Shown here: in pieces, positions 1-10,523 of the stretch
Position numbering within the stretch: position 1 is the first letter of the stretch
Layout: every line of letters starts with the position of its first letter
Source: Conchocele bisecta
Lineage: Eukaryota; Mollusca; Bivalvia; Lucinida; Thyasiridae
NCBI GenBank assembly: GCA_029237695.1
Contig: CM055265.1
Span: forward strand, 85,099,447-85,163,446
DNA: 64,000 nucleotides
Reading direction: 5' to 3'
Translations under genes and position numbers: made by a program
The notes under the pieces: model-generated
The model's input: the letters and a program-made list of their open reading frames with translations, nothing else
Database searches by the model: none
What the model was told of the DNA's origin: nothing

Positions 1-115
1 AGGAATTTGGCTTGCTTTGAAAATGTATAAGAACGTGCCCTGATCTGCTAGCGTACTCGTGTAGCCTAATAAGGAATAGACTAGCTAGCCAAGGCTCTCT
101 CTACATCATACTGTA

Positions 116-302
116 CAGGGATTCCGCTGGCGATCGCCACTTTCGCAATTGGCGATAAAAAATAAACAATTGGCGATAACAAATTACAATCATTGGTGAT
201 AAAAAATTACAATTTTCGAAAAAAAAAAAATAATAATTTTATCGCCAATTGTTTTATTTTTTTGAAGTGGCGATTTTTTTATTTTCCCCAGCGGAATCCC
301 TG
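116..302. repeat. Palindromic MITE, CAGGGATTCCGCTGG family, copy 1
   Basis: The ends are exact inverted repeats: CAGGGATTCCGCTGG on the left and its complement on the right. The inside is A/T-rich and imperfectly palindromic, with repeated blocks of ATTGGCGATAAAAA. A second copy lies at 2739-2960 and a fragment at 23558-23600, which defines the family within this window. No target-site duplication is clear in the flanks. The CAGGG terminus would fit a hAT-type non-autonomous element, but that class assignment is inference. There is no coding capacity. Confidence 0.75.
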
Positions 303-570
303 CGTACATGTAGTTTACTTCTATTTTTGAGTTTTGAGAATTTATTTTCAAACCCATTTATGCAAACATAATTATGCTCTACATATAATTCACAATCATA
401 CAATTTGCTGTAATTATACAACATTTAACAATACATTTACATATAACTATCAATACTATAAGCTTGTTTAAGTATGTTTGAACATTTTAAAGACATGTTT
501 GGAGAATGATACACATGTAGAAATAATTTCGCGGGAGGGTTGCTGGGGCGGTTTGGTCATAGCTCCATGT

Positions 571-832
571 CTAAATCAGGAACTATGTTGTTCAATGAAT
601 GACGTGTTCAATTTGTTTCACTGACTTGCCACTTGTGTAGATCAATACCATGACCAGACTGTGTTGATCTGGGACAGCACATGTAGCTTTTCGTCTGTCA
701 TCTAAATCAGGAACTAGTTGTTCAATATCGTGTTCAATTTGTTTCACTGACTTGCGACTGGTGTAGATCGATACCATGACCAGACTGTATGGGTACACAT
801 GTTGATCTGGGACAGCACATGCAGCTTTTCGT
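571..832. repeat. Tandem duplication of a 131-bp unit (two copies)
   Basis: Two adjacent copies start with CTAAATCAGGAACT at 571 and 702. They differ by scattered substitutions and by small indels, one of which is 12 bp. A minus-strand open frame (897 to 592) crosses both copies without a stop. It begins with GTG rather than ATG and resembles no family I know. The preserved frame may be chance, because the unit length and the indels happen to keep phase. Confidence 0.7.
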
Positions 833-965
833 TCAGTTTTCATTTCAGTAACGATTCTTACCATTTTGTGGACTAGTGGACCAGGGTTTGGACACACAGG
901 TCACAATAATTCCTCAAACCTTGAGGAATTCTTGTGCACTTTTTGCTTGCCATACACGGGTATAT

Positions 966-1207
966 GGGGCCGTTTCACTAAACTTCGTAATACTAAAATG
1001 TTCGTAAGTGCAAAATTAGGATAGTCTGTAAATTTCACATTAACAATATTTTCTTGTAAACAAGTATTGGATTCACATTTATTGAGCATAGGCTGCATAT
1101 GCAGCATATGCTCAATAAATGTAAATCCATTGATTGAAATTTCCAGACGATCTTAAATTTGCACTTACGAACATTTTAGTCGTACGAAGTTTAGTGAAAC
1201 GGGCCCC
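966..1207. repeat. Inverted-repeat element, CGTTTCACTAAACTTCGTA family, copy 1
   Basis: The left end GGGGCCGTTTCACTAAACTT is matched by an inverted copy at the right end. Subterminal GTTCGTAAGTGCAAA blocks are also inverted. The centre carries TTATTGAGCATAGGCTGCAT and its complement, so the whole of about 240 bp can fold on itself. Seven copies or near copies occur here: 966, 1504, 19886, 30110, 57608, 57828 and 58189. A fragment lies at 22530-22570. The class is unknown and there is no open frame. Confidence 0.85.
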
Positions 1208-1398
1208 TATGGTCTGGCTATTTATAAACATACAGGCTCTATTATACCGCAAATATGACGAACATAATGATGAAATGTGTACATGGTCTAGGTATACATC
1301 GGTTTCAAAGATAATGCTTTTGTTTTGACAGATTATCTAGTTACGAATAATCAGAGAACTTGAGTTGGATTCAGTGTTCTGAGTTATTCTTACATATC

Positions 1399-1842
1399 CG
1401 CTTGCTAATTCCTATATCCGCGCTACAATAATTAGAGTCACATGTTGAGTGTGGTCAGCAAAAGTTGTTAAAAGGCCAACACGACAACTGACCAGACACA
1501 TCAGGGGCCCGTTTCACTAAACTTCGTACGACTAAAATGTTCGTAAGTGCAAATTTAGGATCGCCTGGCAATTACAATTGATGGGTTTACTTTTATTTAT
1601 TGCATATGCAGCCTATGCTCAATAAATGTAAATCCAATAATTGTTTACAAGAAAATAATGTTAATGTGAAATTTACAGACTATCATAATTTTGCACTTAC
1701 GAACATTTTAGTCGTACGAAGGTTAGTGAAACGGGCCCCCGCTTGCTAATTCCTATATCCGCGCTACAATAATTAGAGTCACATGTTGAGTGTGGTCAGC
1801 GTGTTAAAAGGCCAACACGCCAACTGACCAGACACACCTGTT
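1399..1842. repeat. Second CGTTTCACTAAAC element (1504-1740) between ~100-bp direct repeats
   Basis: The palindromic element at 1504-1740 lies exactly between two direct copies of a flank of about 100 bp (1399-1500 and 1740-1842). Both flank copies start CGCTTGCTAATTCCTATATC. They are nearly identical apart from a few base changes and a small indel. A 100-bp duplication is far too long for an ordinary target-site duplication, so replication slippage or unequal exchange around the element is more likely. Confidence 0.75.
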
Positions 1843-1914
1843 TCTTCTGTTTAGAAGATTATACCCCATATGTCTCATAAGTTATGTGGTCAATTATGTG
1901 ACCACAATGGGCGT

Positions 1915-2150
1915 ATTGCACATGAGACGAGCCATGCGCTTTTGTATCTAAGATTTGCGACTTTTTCATGAAAAAAATAATTACAGAAACTGCCATATTT
2001 TCTGCAAATAACGACGAAAGTTGACGAAATGTTCATGGCATATGCGGAACTCTATTCTTATTTTTCTCTGAACGTTTCGTCATTTTCGTTGTCATTTATT
2101 ACGGAAAATATCGTAAATTGTGCAAAAATAATTCTTCAGATATCGCACAT
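1915..2150. repeat. Degenerate palindrome related to 25700-25975
   Basis: The outer motif CATGAGACGAGCCATGCG and the inner motif TTACGGAAAATATCGTAAAT recur at 25700-25975, where the inverted arrangement is much better preserved. Here the arms are imperfect. I call it an old copy of the same non-coding inverted-repeat family. Confidence 0.55.
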
Positions 2151-2215
2151 CTTCTAATGTACACACTCACATGGCTTGTCTTATATGTCGATGTGTATGC
2201 TACCACCGCGACAAA

Positions 2216-2623
2216 AAAATGTATCTATGGTTTTGTTTTTATTAATTCGTTCCCACGAAATAACAATTCGTTCCCTCAATTTAACTTTTCGTTCCCTCGA
2301 ATTAACAATTCGTTCCCACGATATAACAATTCGTTCCCACGAAATGACAATTCGTTCCCTCAATTTAACAATTAGTTTCCTCGAAATAACAATTCGTTCC
2401 CACGATATAACAATTCGTTCCCACGAATTAACGATTCGTTCCAGTGGGAACGAATCGTTATTTCGTGGGAACGAATTATTAATTTGATGGAACGAATTGT
2501 TAATGCGAGGGAACGAATTGTTAATTTGTTGGAACGAATTGTTAAATTGAGGGAACGAATTGTTATTTCGTGGGAACTAATTAATAAATAAAAAAATCTA
2601 CGTCCACTGCGGGGCTTCGTAGC
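2216..2623. repeat. Foldback element built of 21-bp monomers, copy 1
   Basis: The left half is a tandem array of 21-bp units such as AATTCGTTCCCACGAAATA. At about 2439 the array switches to its reverse complement, so the element can form a hairpin with arms of about 180 bp. The right end CACTGCGGGGCTTCGT matches the family terminus, while the left terminus is degraded. Related copies lie at 21893, 34384, 39947, 49949 and 58981. Because the unit is a multiple of three, open frames appear in many phases; they are not genes. Confidence 0.85.
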
Positions 2624-2738
2624 ATATAGTCACCATCAACCATGAAATTATGAACTACAGTTTATACAACAGACACTCGAAAGTTCGGAAATATTCGGTT
2701 AAATATGTCATAAGTGTATTTATTATATTGACTCTGTT

Positions 2739-2960
2739 CAGAGATTCCGCTGGGGAAAATAAAAAAATCGTCACTTAATCAAATAAAAAAAAAAAAAAGT
2801 AATAACCAATAGGATAAATAAAAATAAACAATTGGCGATGAAAAATTACAATTTTCGGGGGAAAAAAAATCCTTTTTTTTTCGAAAATTGTAAATTTTTA
2901 TCGCCAATTGTTTATTTTTATCGCCAATTGTGAAAGTTGCGATCGCCAGCGGCATCCCTG
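2739..2960. repeat. Palindromic MITE, CAGGGATTCCGCTGG family, copy 2
   Basis: The left end CAGAGATTCCGCTGGGGAAA and right end CGCCAGCGGCATCCCTG are inverted copies with one or two changes each. The interior contains the same TTGGCGAT and TTTTCGAAAATTG blocks as 116-302. There is no open frame of note. Confidence 0.75.
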
Positions 2961-3232
2961 TTGTTACGCGGTTAGTATACACGCATGCCGTTGTAACTGT
3001 ATACAAACACAACGAAACGCAATCTGGTTACTACTTCTCGCTAACTCAACTCAATTAGCAATAGTGTGCTCATATCATATTTAAACAAATATTTAAATGC
3101 TCTTAAATATCGTTGTTTACGTTTAGATTGCAATGTAAATGCGCTCATGTAATGTTACACAATCCGTATTCGGTTATGATGGTGTGGTTTGCTTTCGTTG
3201 AGAAAGTTTGTGATATATGAACATACTCTTAA

Positions 3233-3744
3233 AGGTACATGCCCACGCAGTAGGTTATAATATAGTGATACAGATACTTTTGTATATTCTGTACGGGGTA
3301 TGACATTTTCTGGCAAAATAAACATGCATTCACCATTACCCCACGTATCGATTGGCATTATTATACATTTTATTTTGGACAAAAATTTTCACACTGATAT
3401 CAGAGGGCGATAACCGCGTTTCCTTAAACTGTTAATGGACATTACTATTTATTCTCTGTATTTATTTTTTGATGTGCAATATACTTTATAATCTGTCGAA
3501 AATATTATTTTTTCAGGTGACGCATTTCATTAGTATAAATAATTAAAAAATATCATGCCTCATTTGCATATGAAAATAGCCTGATACCAACGCACGTCAC
3601 TATCATTAAAATAACTATTACTAAATGATTATATCTGTTTTCCTGGCATTTGTAATTTTTAGAACTGGTGGAATAGTGACACAATTATACACTTATTTAA
3701 TTCCTATAAAGAACATTTTGTGATTACTGAGTGGGCATGCACCT
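3233..3744. mobile_element. TTAA-flanked MITE, AGGTACATGCCCACTCAGT family, copy A
   Basis: This is a 512-bp non-autonomous element flanked by TTAA (3229-3232 and 3745-3748). Its ends are AGGTACATGCCCACGCAGTA and the inverted counterpart ending GGGCATGCACCT. It is a head-to-head inverted copy of the next element (3749-4262), with which it shares a single central TTAA. A third copy is at 26264-26764. TTAA duplications are typical of piggyBac and Kolobok transposases. Which one mobilises this family cannot be told from ends alone. No transposase is present. Confidence 0.8.
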
Positions 3745-3748
3745 TTAA

Positions 3749-4262
3749 AGGTACATGCCCACTCAGTAGGCACAAAGTGTTCTTTATAGGAATTAAATAA
3801 GTGTATACGTGTGTCACACTATTCCAGCAGTTCTAAACATTACGAGTTCCCGCTTTTACATATATAATCATTTAGTAATATTTATTTTACCGGTAGTGAC
3901 TCGCGGTGGTATCAGGCTATTTTCATGTGCAAATGAGGCATCATATTTTTTTAATTATTTATACTAATTAAATGCGTCACCTGAAAAAGTAATATTTTCG
4001 ACATATTATAAAGTATGATTATTGCACACCAAACAATAAATACAGAGAATAAATATAAATGTCCGTTAACATTTTAAAGAAACACGGTTATCGCCCTCTG
4101 ATATCAGTGTGGAAATTTACGTCTGATAGTAATTGTATAATAATGCCAATCAATACGTGGGGTAATGATGAATGAATGTTTATTTTGCCAGAAAATGTCA
4201 TCTACATAATATACAAAACTAGCTGTCCCCTATATTATAACCTAGTGAGTGGTAATGTACCT
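3749..4262. mobile_element. TTAA-flanked MITE, AGGTACATGCCCACTCAGT family, copy B
   Basis: This 514-bp copy lies between the shared TTAA at 3745-3748 and TTAA at 4263-4266. It runs in the opposite direction to copy A, so 3233-4262 is an inverted repeat of about 1.03 kb. Arm divergence is mostly single-base. The two-element arrangement is what one TTAA-specific element inserting at the edge of another would give. Confidence 0.8.
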
Positions 4263-4269
4263 TTAACCT

Positions 4270-4712
4270 TGGGCGCATGGTGTTTGCGACCAATGTAGCA
4301 CCAGATCAGACTGCGCATCCGTCTGCGCGGAGCCTACACTGTTCGACGGAATGTTTAGAGAAATGTATCGGATGCAGTAAATGAGCAATTTAATTCCATA
4401 TATATAGAAGCGGGCTTGCGCCAATTGATCAGCTACACTGGGACAATACATACTAAGCCACATTTGGAGGAGGCGGATAACACATATGTGGCTGTGACTG
4501 GAGAAATTGGGTTTATGGGATGTGTGACTAGTGTAGCTCCTGATCAAATAACACACTTCTGAAGCCTGGTAACAATCTATATTACTTGTTAGAAGCATGA
4601 CGGGTGTTTCATTGATGGAATGGCGAACAGTGCAGATCCAGATCATCAGACTGTGCGGATGCACAGGCTGATCTGGATCTACAAAGGTCGCAATTTCTCC
4701 AGTGACAGCTAT
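4270..4712. repeat. GTGGCTGTGACTGG element (4484-4712) plus a fragment of its core (4270-4350)
   Basis: This is the commonest family in the window. The full form is about 230-250 bp with inverted ends GTGGCTGTGACTGGAGAAAT and GACCAGTGTAGCTCC. It has an internal hairpin around GATCAG...CTGATC and a conserved GAACAGTGCAGATC block. The copy at 4484-4712 is nearly full length on the minus orientation. The segment at 4270-4350 holds only the central hairpin. Other nearly full copies are at 11229, 12805, 19190, 31315, 32660, 37640, 47890, 52930, 56930, 61975 and 62800. Confidence 0.8.
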
Positions 4713-4786
4713 ATATCAGTGCGGTATACACAACCAAAGGGTGTGTAAATAAAGAAGACAACGCTATATATACATATACTAGTTTG

Positions 4787-5126
4787 TTATATACGTACTT
4801 TCGTTTTCCATTGAAACACAATGCAACGCAAGACGTCAATATTTTTCCATATTGACGTCTCGTGAGTTCATATTGGTCAGTGCCGGAACTACGCTTCACA
4901 TCGCAAAATAGTTCCTTCTAAATCACCACTATTTTATTTATATTTTTGCATAGTTTTTGAAGCCCATATATACTGCGAATGATGTACGTGTATAATAAAA
5001 AGGTTATTTGATTTGTATGTGGATATATGCCACTCCTTCCGCCTCGCAACGATATTGCGCTCCTAAAGGAGCGCAATATCGCACGCTGCGGAATTCGTGC
5101 ATACATCCACATAAAGGTCAAATAAC
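4787..5126. repeat. Hairpin-containing dispersed element, inverted partner at 63058-63409
   Basis: This stretch of about 340 bp matches the reverse complement of 63058-63409, some 58 kb away. It contains a 125-bp hairpin (5002-5126) whose stem includes GCGCAATATCG and its complement. A smaller hairpin lies around GACGTCAATAT at 4848-4870. Both ends and both hairpins are kept in the distant copy, so this is a defined repeat unit, not a chance palindrome. No open frame is shared between the copies. Confidence 0.75.
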
Positions 5127-5919
5127 CTATAAGTATCATTAATAGTAGAAAGGTAATTGATATTGACAATATATCAATAGAATTTAGATAGAGCATCACC
5201 GATAAGAAAATGACGTGTGTGGAAATGGTTTACTATTGCTTACGGACAAGATGTAAGTTTCAGTATGTCACATAGAGATAGTTTATCTGGCCAATATCGC
5301 GAGTTTATCTTTCTTATATCTACCAATAGCTTCGCAATTATCATGGTCACTGGTAAATAATGACCCAAACGTAAATAAAAACCTCCCATCAAAGAGACGT
5401 GTTGTTTGTCCATATTGGAGTAGCGGCAACGACTTGAAGTACCGGGATGTATGTCCAAGGAAAGTAAATATTAGTTTATGGGTTATCATCCAGTTCCGTT
5501 AAAGATAAACAAACGCATCTGTGATGGTATCAACCTGTTCATCCCTCGTTTTATTCAAAGGTCTCTTCTATAAATATAGATTGATCTACGCTATGATGAA
5601 AGACATTTTGCCGAATGGACCAACGCCCGTGACCCGTCTAAATGGATAACACTTGAACACGTTCAAATCGTTCCTCAAATCTGGCCTCAAATTCACATAG
5701 CTTTACTCCGGATTCAAATATTGTACTGAAACATTGGAGAATTCAGAAATAGAATAATCTGAAATTTTCAGATGAATTTGAGCGACATTTTTCGCTAGTG
5801 TGAACATATAAATTGCGTCTTTTGTTCCACTAATATTCATGTCGTCCACAAACATGTTTCTTGAAATTCAAGGTTTGCTTAAAATTGAAATCTTCAGTGT
5901 GGTTAATAGCCTATGACTA
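5127..5919. other. No gene or clear repeat seen
   Basis: This is ordinary A/T-rich sequence with short open frames of 75 codons or fewer and no recognisable domain, splice architecture or RNA gene. No family shared with the rest of the window was noticed. Confidence 0.5.
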
Positions 5920-6422
5920 TAGAGATTTGGCTTTAGCGACCAGTGTAGATCCATATCAACATTTACACCCGCACAGTCTGATCAGGATTTGCACTGTTCG
6001 TCATTCCGTCAATAAAACATTCACCATGCGTGTACCAAACAATAATGCCCGTTATCAGGCCGCAAGGTGTAATAACGAACTAAGGTAGTCACAGTATACG
6101 AGGCAAATGACAGTCGTGCTCAATGACCACCAGTGATCGGGAAACTAAGCACGAAACGTGTTCTTCTCGCACTACACGGGTGTGTGTGGAAACTTCGTTA
6201 CCGTATTTTATGTCACCTTGTGGTTGCTGAAAATATTGTCCACTGAGTTCAGTTTATTAATCCATTTTACATGGTATCATGAGGCGCAAGTGAGAATATG
6301 ACATATACAAACGAGGCTGAATGACAATGCAACTGTATATTTGTGGCTGTGACTGTATGAATGGGGCTTATGTGTATTGTCACATCTGTAACGTATGTGT
6401 ATTCTGAATTTTCCATATAAAT

Positions 6423-6504
<82 letters not shown>

Positions 6505-6835
6505 CGCTCTCGCTCTCTCATTGTAACTTTGTATTTACAAAACTGCTATCTAGTGTCATGCTTCTAACAAACAACATATATCATTACCAGGATACAGGAG
6601 TGTGCTCTGCTTGAACAGGAGCTACACGGGTCACAAATCCCATAAGCCCCCTTGCTCCAGTCACAGCCACATGTGTGTGACCCACCTCTTCAAAGTGGGG
6701 CTTAGTCATGCTTCTAACAAACCATATACATGGATATCATTATCAGTCTACAGGAGTGTGCTATTTGATCAAGAGCTACACTTGTCACAAATCCCACAAA
6801 CCCCATTTCTGCAGTTACAGCCACAGTTTAGATAA
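5920..6835. repeat. Cluster of GTGGCTGTGACTGG-family fragments split by a (CT)n microsatellite
   Basis: Three partial copies occur: 5920-6065, a split copy at 6340-6680, and 6705-6835. The middle copy is interrupted at 6424-6519 by about 96 bp of nearly pure CT dinucleotide, ending in a few CG variants. The microsatellite creates an artificial Arg-Glu frame on the minus strand. Left and right parts of the split copy keep their family order, so the microsatellite expanded inside an existing element. Confidence 0.75.
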
Positions 6836-7385
6836 ACCAGTGGCCCATTTGCACTGTATGCGTACATGTACTTTGATGTATTTTAATTCAAATTCAAGGC
6901 ATGTACGGTGAAACATCATTATCCCTATCATGTATTATGACACAGTGCAAATAGTTAACATAATATAATACATGTGAATTATTATGCAAGATAACAAACT
7001 CAATATACTGGTACGTAAATATTACAAAACCCTTGTCAACCCTGTACACATCTTGCATAATAGTTTGCGTTAGTCAAGTTATCTCTCACAATACCCGTTT
7101 CATGTTATAACGTTTCGCCTTTTCTGTATCAGTTGATGCTATCTCGTCTAGATCGTATCATGATTGTTAAGAGAAGTGACACACATGTGCATGATACACT
7201 ATCAGTTTAGCTTTAAACCTTTCATTAAGAAAATAGTCGTTGCCTAACATGGCTCCTAGGTGGCAATACGTCATCGATAACGACACACGTGTGTTGTCCT
7301 AACGTGCCCATGGGCTCCAGTAGCCGCAGTATAATTGCAGTGTCAATGTTATTATTTAAGGAATACAAACATGGGCTGTTTATTT
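6836..7385. other. No gene seen
   Basis: This is A/T-rich DNA without an open frame above background and without a repeat shared with the rest of the window. Confidence 0.5.
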
Positions 7386-7579
7386 GGACTCCTCGCAAAC
7401 TTTAAACAGACCAAATGTATTACACACCCTAGTAAGCGCAACAGCCCATAGGACTCCACTCAAACTTTAAACAGATCAAATCTAGTGTTCACCCCAGTAA
7501 ATACAACAGCCCATAGGACTCCTCGCAACCTTTAAACAGACCAAATGTATTGTTCACCTCAGTAAACGCAACAGCCCAT
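7386..7579. repeat. 65-bp tandem repeat, three copies
   Basis: Units start at 7386, 7451 and 7516 with GGACTCC and end in CAACAGCCCAT. Each contains TTTAAACAGA(C/T)CAAAT. A related inverted unit occurs near 23066-23165. The sequence downstream of both loci, including the TTTACACTACATTTTCTGAT block, is also shared (7580-7750 and 23700-23960). The tandem array is therefore part of a larger dispersed repeat. Confidence 0.75.
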
Positions 7580-7756
7580 GTGTTTATTAATTATATTTAC
7601 ACTACATTTTCTGATAGTTTCACAAATGTAAATGAGCACATATGGCCTTAAAATTAAGAATAATCTTATTTTACGTCATGTTGTCGCAATTCCTGGAACA
7701 GCGACGTAGCGAACTATATTGGTATGTAAACGCAGTATGTGTAAATATTTTCGCAT

Positions 7757-8440
7757 AAACTAGCTTCACAGTGTAATAAAATGGTGTTACAAAAATCATA
7801 CTACACTAGTGTAATAAAAATGCGATTGATGCCTGTACAGAAAACATGCTAGGTGGTAATTACAGCTTCAACATGGTGTGCTGTGCTTATGCAATAACAA
7901 AATCTAACATTTGTGCTGATTCAATATGATATTTTTAAACTCGTTGACGGATTTCATAAGAAACGAGGCTATACCCGTGAACTCGTTTAATAAATATCAT
8001 ATTAAACCACCACGCATGTAAGATCCACTATTTATTAATGGTCATTGCAATTATAGAATGGTGGCCACGCTGGTATTGTCTGCCTTGTCACATATCCAGT
8101 TTTCGTCGAGTCCGACCTCATAGTGAAGTATGATCAGATACTGGTTAGATAAATAGAGGCTCTTGCATGAGTGATGATTTAATATGATATTTATTAAACT
8201 CGTTTACTGATTTCATAAGAAACTTATGAAATCAGTCAACGAGTTTAATAAATCTCATATTAAATCAACACAAATGTTATATTTTATTTATTGCATAAGC
8301 ACATCACAATACGTTGAAGCTTCAGTGACCACGTATCGTGTTTTCTGTACCGGCCTCATTTGCATATTTATTACAGTAGTGTATTATTATTTTTATTACA
8401 CCGTGTTATTACACTGTGAAAGTCTATTTTACACAATAAT
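7757..8440. repeat. Large inverted repeat, ~684 bp, with two internal hairpins
   Basis: The left arm (7757-7930) and right arm (8255-8440) are inverted copies; for example GTACAGAAAACATG on the left pairs with CGTGTTTTCTGTAC on the right. Inside are two smaller inverted units built on AATATGATATTTATTAAACT (7916-8007 and 8175-8270). An element inserted into or duplicated within another hairpin element would give this. There are no coding features. Confidence 0.7.
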
Positions 8441-8661
8441 ACCAACTATTACTTGTATAGTTCTGGTTTACTGATGTGTTTTCAGATTCTGAAATAACTA
8501 TAACGTTGTTGTTATATACAAATTCGCATATCTAGTATTTCTCTTGGATATTTCATGCCCAGAAAACACGCATTTGTACATGTGAGCACCCTGATTAGAA
8601 ATGGCACCTTCTGGTACCATCATATCATGTTGCGCATCCACACAATCTGACCAGGACAACG

Positions 8662-8952
8662 ATTTCATCAAAATTGAGAAGTATACTTATCTAGCAAAGT
8701 GTACTTTGAGGGAATAATCATTTATTTTTCCCGAAATGCATTATTTAATATAGAACTAACGACTGCATATATTTGATGATTAAAAGTATGCAGAATTATT
8801 ATAATGAATGTATTACATTATCACAGCCAAACTGGCTGTGATAAGGTAATACATTCAGTATAATAAAACTTAATACATTTATCATTAAATTGAACATTTC
8901 TCCCTCAAAGTGTACTTAGCAAGATAAGTATACTTAGTAATTTTGGTGAAAT
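8662..8952. repeat. ATTTCATCAAAATTG inverted-repeat element, copy 1
   Basis: This is a palindromic element of about 290 bp. Its ends ATTTCATCAAAATT and AATTTTGGTGAAAT are inverted copies. Subterminal GTATACTTATCTAGCAAAGT and CTCCCTCAAAGTGTACTT blocks are inverted too. The centre is TATCACAGCC...GGCTGTGATA. Other copies: 19472-19729, 28045-28242 (shortened) and 54728-55024. Confidence 0.8.
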
Positions 8953-9199
8953 ATGTTACAGGACGACGCTTTTGCCAATTCGGACATAGCTTTCCCACAC
9001 CCCAAACGTGGAGATAAACTAACTATCGAGGACTTGTGTCATTATTACTTACGCAACTGGTGTTGACTGCAATCATGATATCGAGACAGCCAGGTGCAAA
9101 TTGCGGAGGATTCCATTATTCCCCAATTATTAGTGTTTACCAATGACGACAAATCCAACAGTTTGCAGCGCAATTCAGTTTCATGTTGTTGTTGCAACA

Positions 9200-9610
9200 T
9201 TTTATGGTGGCTCGTTAGCGACATTTTCTCTTCGTTTCTACAACGATGAATATTAAGAACATTAACTCCGTTCTTTCGTTTTTACGCTAAACCGGACAAG
9301 TGACTTACTTAAGGTATTCCGGTATCCTTCCATGTTAACGACCACCGTGACACTCACACATGTGCCAACGAAAGCAGTTTTGCGTGTTTTCCCTCTTGTT
9401 TTTAATCATTTTATAATAAATAAAGGTTTGTATGACGCTTTGAACGTGACTTAAAGTATTCAGTTCGTTCTTACAGTTCTACGCCGAGTAGAGGCAAATA
9501 TTAGGAACCTTAATTGTATATTTCGTTTCTACGTCGCGTAGAGACGAAAATTAAGAATCTTAATTTTCGTCTCTACGTGGCGTAGAAACCGAAAATTGAA
9601 TGACCCTAGC
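9200..9610. repeat. TTTCTACG/ATTAAGAA inverted-repeat cluster
   Basis: Several diverged units contain TTCGTTTCTACG, GACGAAAATTAAGAATCTTA and the inverse. The best hairpin is near 9530-9595, with GTAGAGACGAAAATTAAGA against its complement. The same units occur at 14205-14300 and 15775-16020. This looks like a decayed array of a short palindromic element. Confidence 0.6.
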
Positions 9611-10114
9611 GATCCACCATAGCACATATGTTTTCCAAATACCTGTCGGATTTAAATGGTATAGGTGATAATGGCCACAGCGTCTTCTGTAGTTTGTCCA
9701 TTGACATCAACAACAGCTTCGTTTTTACTGTCGTCAATATACTCAGGCCTTAGAGGTTGCGTCTTCGCAGCTTCTTGTTTGTTTCAATCGTTCTCAGACA
9801 CGTTACCTTGTTTACTGGTATCGGTTACTACGTGTTGGCAATGATTCTAACAATCACTAGCAAAGAATCATTGGCACTAGCGGAAAGCGATACTTGCAAA
9901 CGTGGTAACATGTTTGACCATTTAAAGTGTCCGGTGCCATCTTAAGGCGAGCAAGTGGGAGTGGAAGATAATACTATTCGTGGCAAACACGTTACTCAAC
10001 ACTTGCAGGTGATACCATACATTCCAATACTATTACGCAAAATATATTGGTCACCCCATTAGTATAATGTGTCTATTTGCATGTGCGATATTTGCCTAAA
10101 CACAGTCAGATACT

Positions 10115-10391
10115 TATTTGTCATTTGCTATGTATTCGGTATCATTTTTGTTGGGAGTATTGCCAGGTGAAATAATAATTAACCGGATGGGTTCATTTAA
10201 GTAGTCCATATTTTCACCAGGATGATTCAATGCGTTGTAAATTACAAACACCTCATAATTTCGCCCTGTCGAATACCAACGGTGACCTATTTTAGCCGTT
10301 GATTGAAGAATGATATCTTTATTACTGGGTAATGTCTCTAAAATTCCTATACATGCCGTTGTTTTAAACAATCCTGCTCGGGGTGAATCCT
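10115..10391 (-). CDS. Possible terminal exon or decayed coding fragment (unrecognised)
   Basis: I do not recognise this. It is an open minus-strand frame of about 92 codons ending in TAA at 10115-10117, and it lies outside every repeat family found here. Amino-acid composition is balanced and unlike the surrounding artefact frames. A possible splice acceptor, CGCGTTTAG at about 10392-10400, precedes it after a modestly pyrimidine-rich stretch. A stop (the TAG of that same site) closes the frame upstream, so it would have to be a last exon. No polyadenylation signal or upstream exon was identified. It could equally be a chance open frame. Confidence 0.2.
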
Positions 10392-10452
10392 AAACGCGGG
10401 TTGTCGAAAATGACAGAAACATCGATGCTGGAGCAAATTGCAAATCATATTA

Positions 10453-10521
10453 CAGTGTAACTTCTCTAAACCGGACACCATGGGAGGTCCTCAGGGTGTC
10501 CGGATTAGAGATGTTGCACTG
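10453..10521. mobile_element. pogo/Tigger-like hairpin MITE, copy 1
   Basis: This 69-bp near-perfect palindrome has ends CAGTGTAACTTCTCTAAACC and the complement, flanked by TA on both sides. TA targets and CAGT...ACCTCT...CCGGA ends are features I associate with pogo-group Tc1/mariner elements. Better copies are at 27681-27751 and 22587-22654. It has no coding content and would depend on a transposase elsewhere. Confidence 0.75.
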
Positions 10522-10523
10522 TA

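Noticed and set aside
6267..6521. Arg/Glu repeat protein on the minus strand
   Set aside because: Created by the (CT)n microsatellite.
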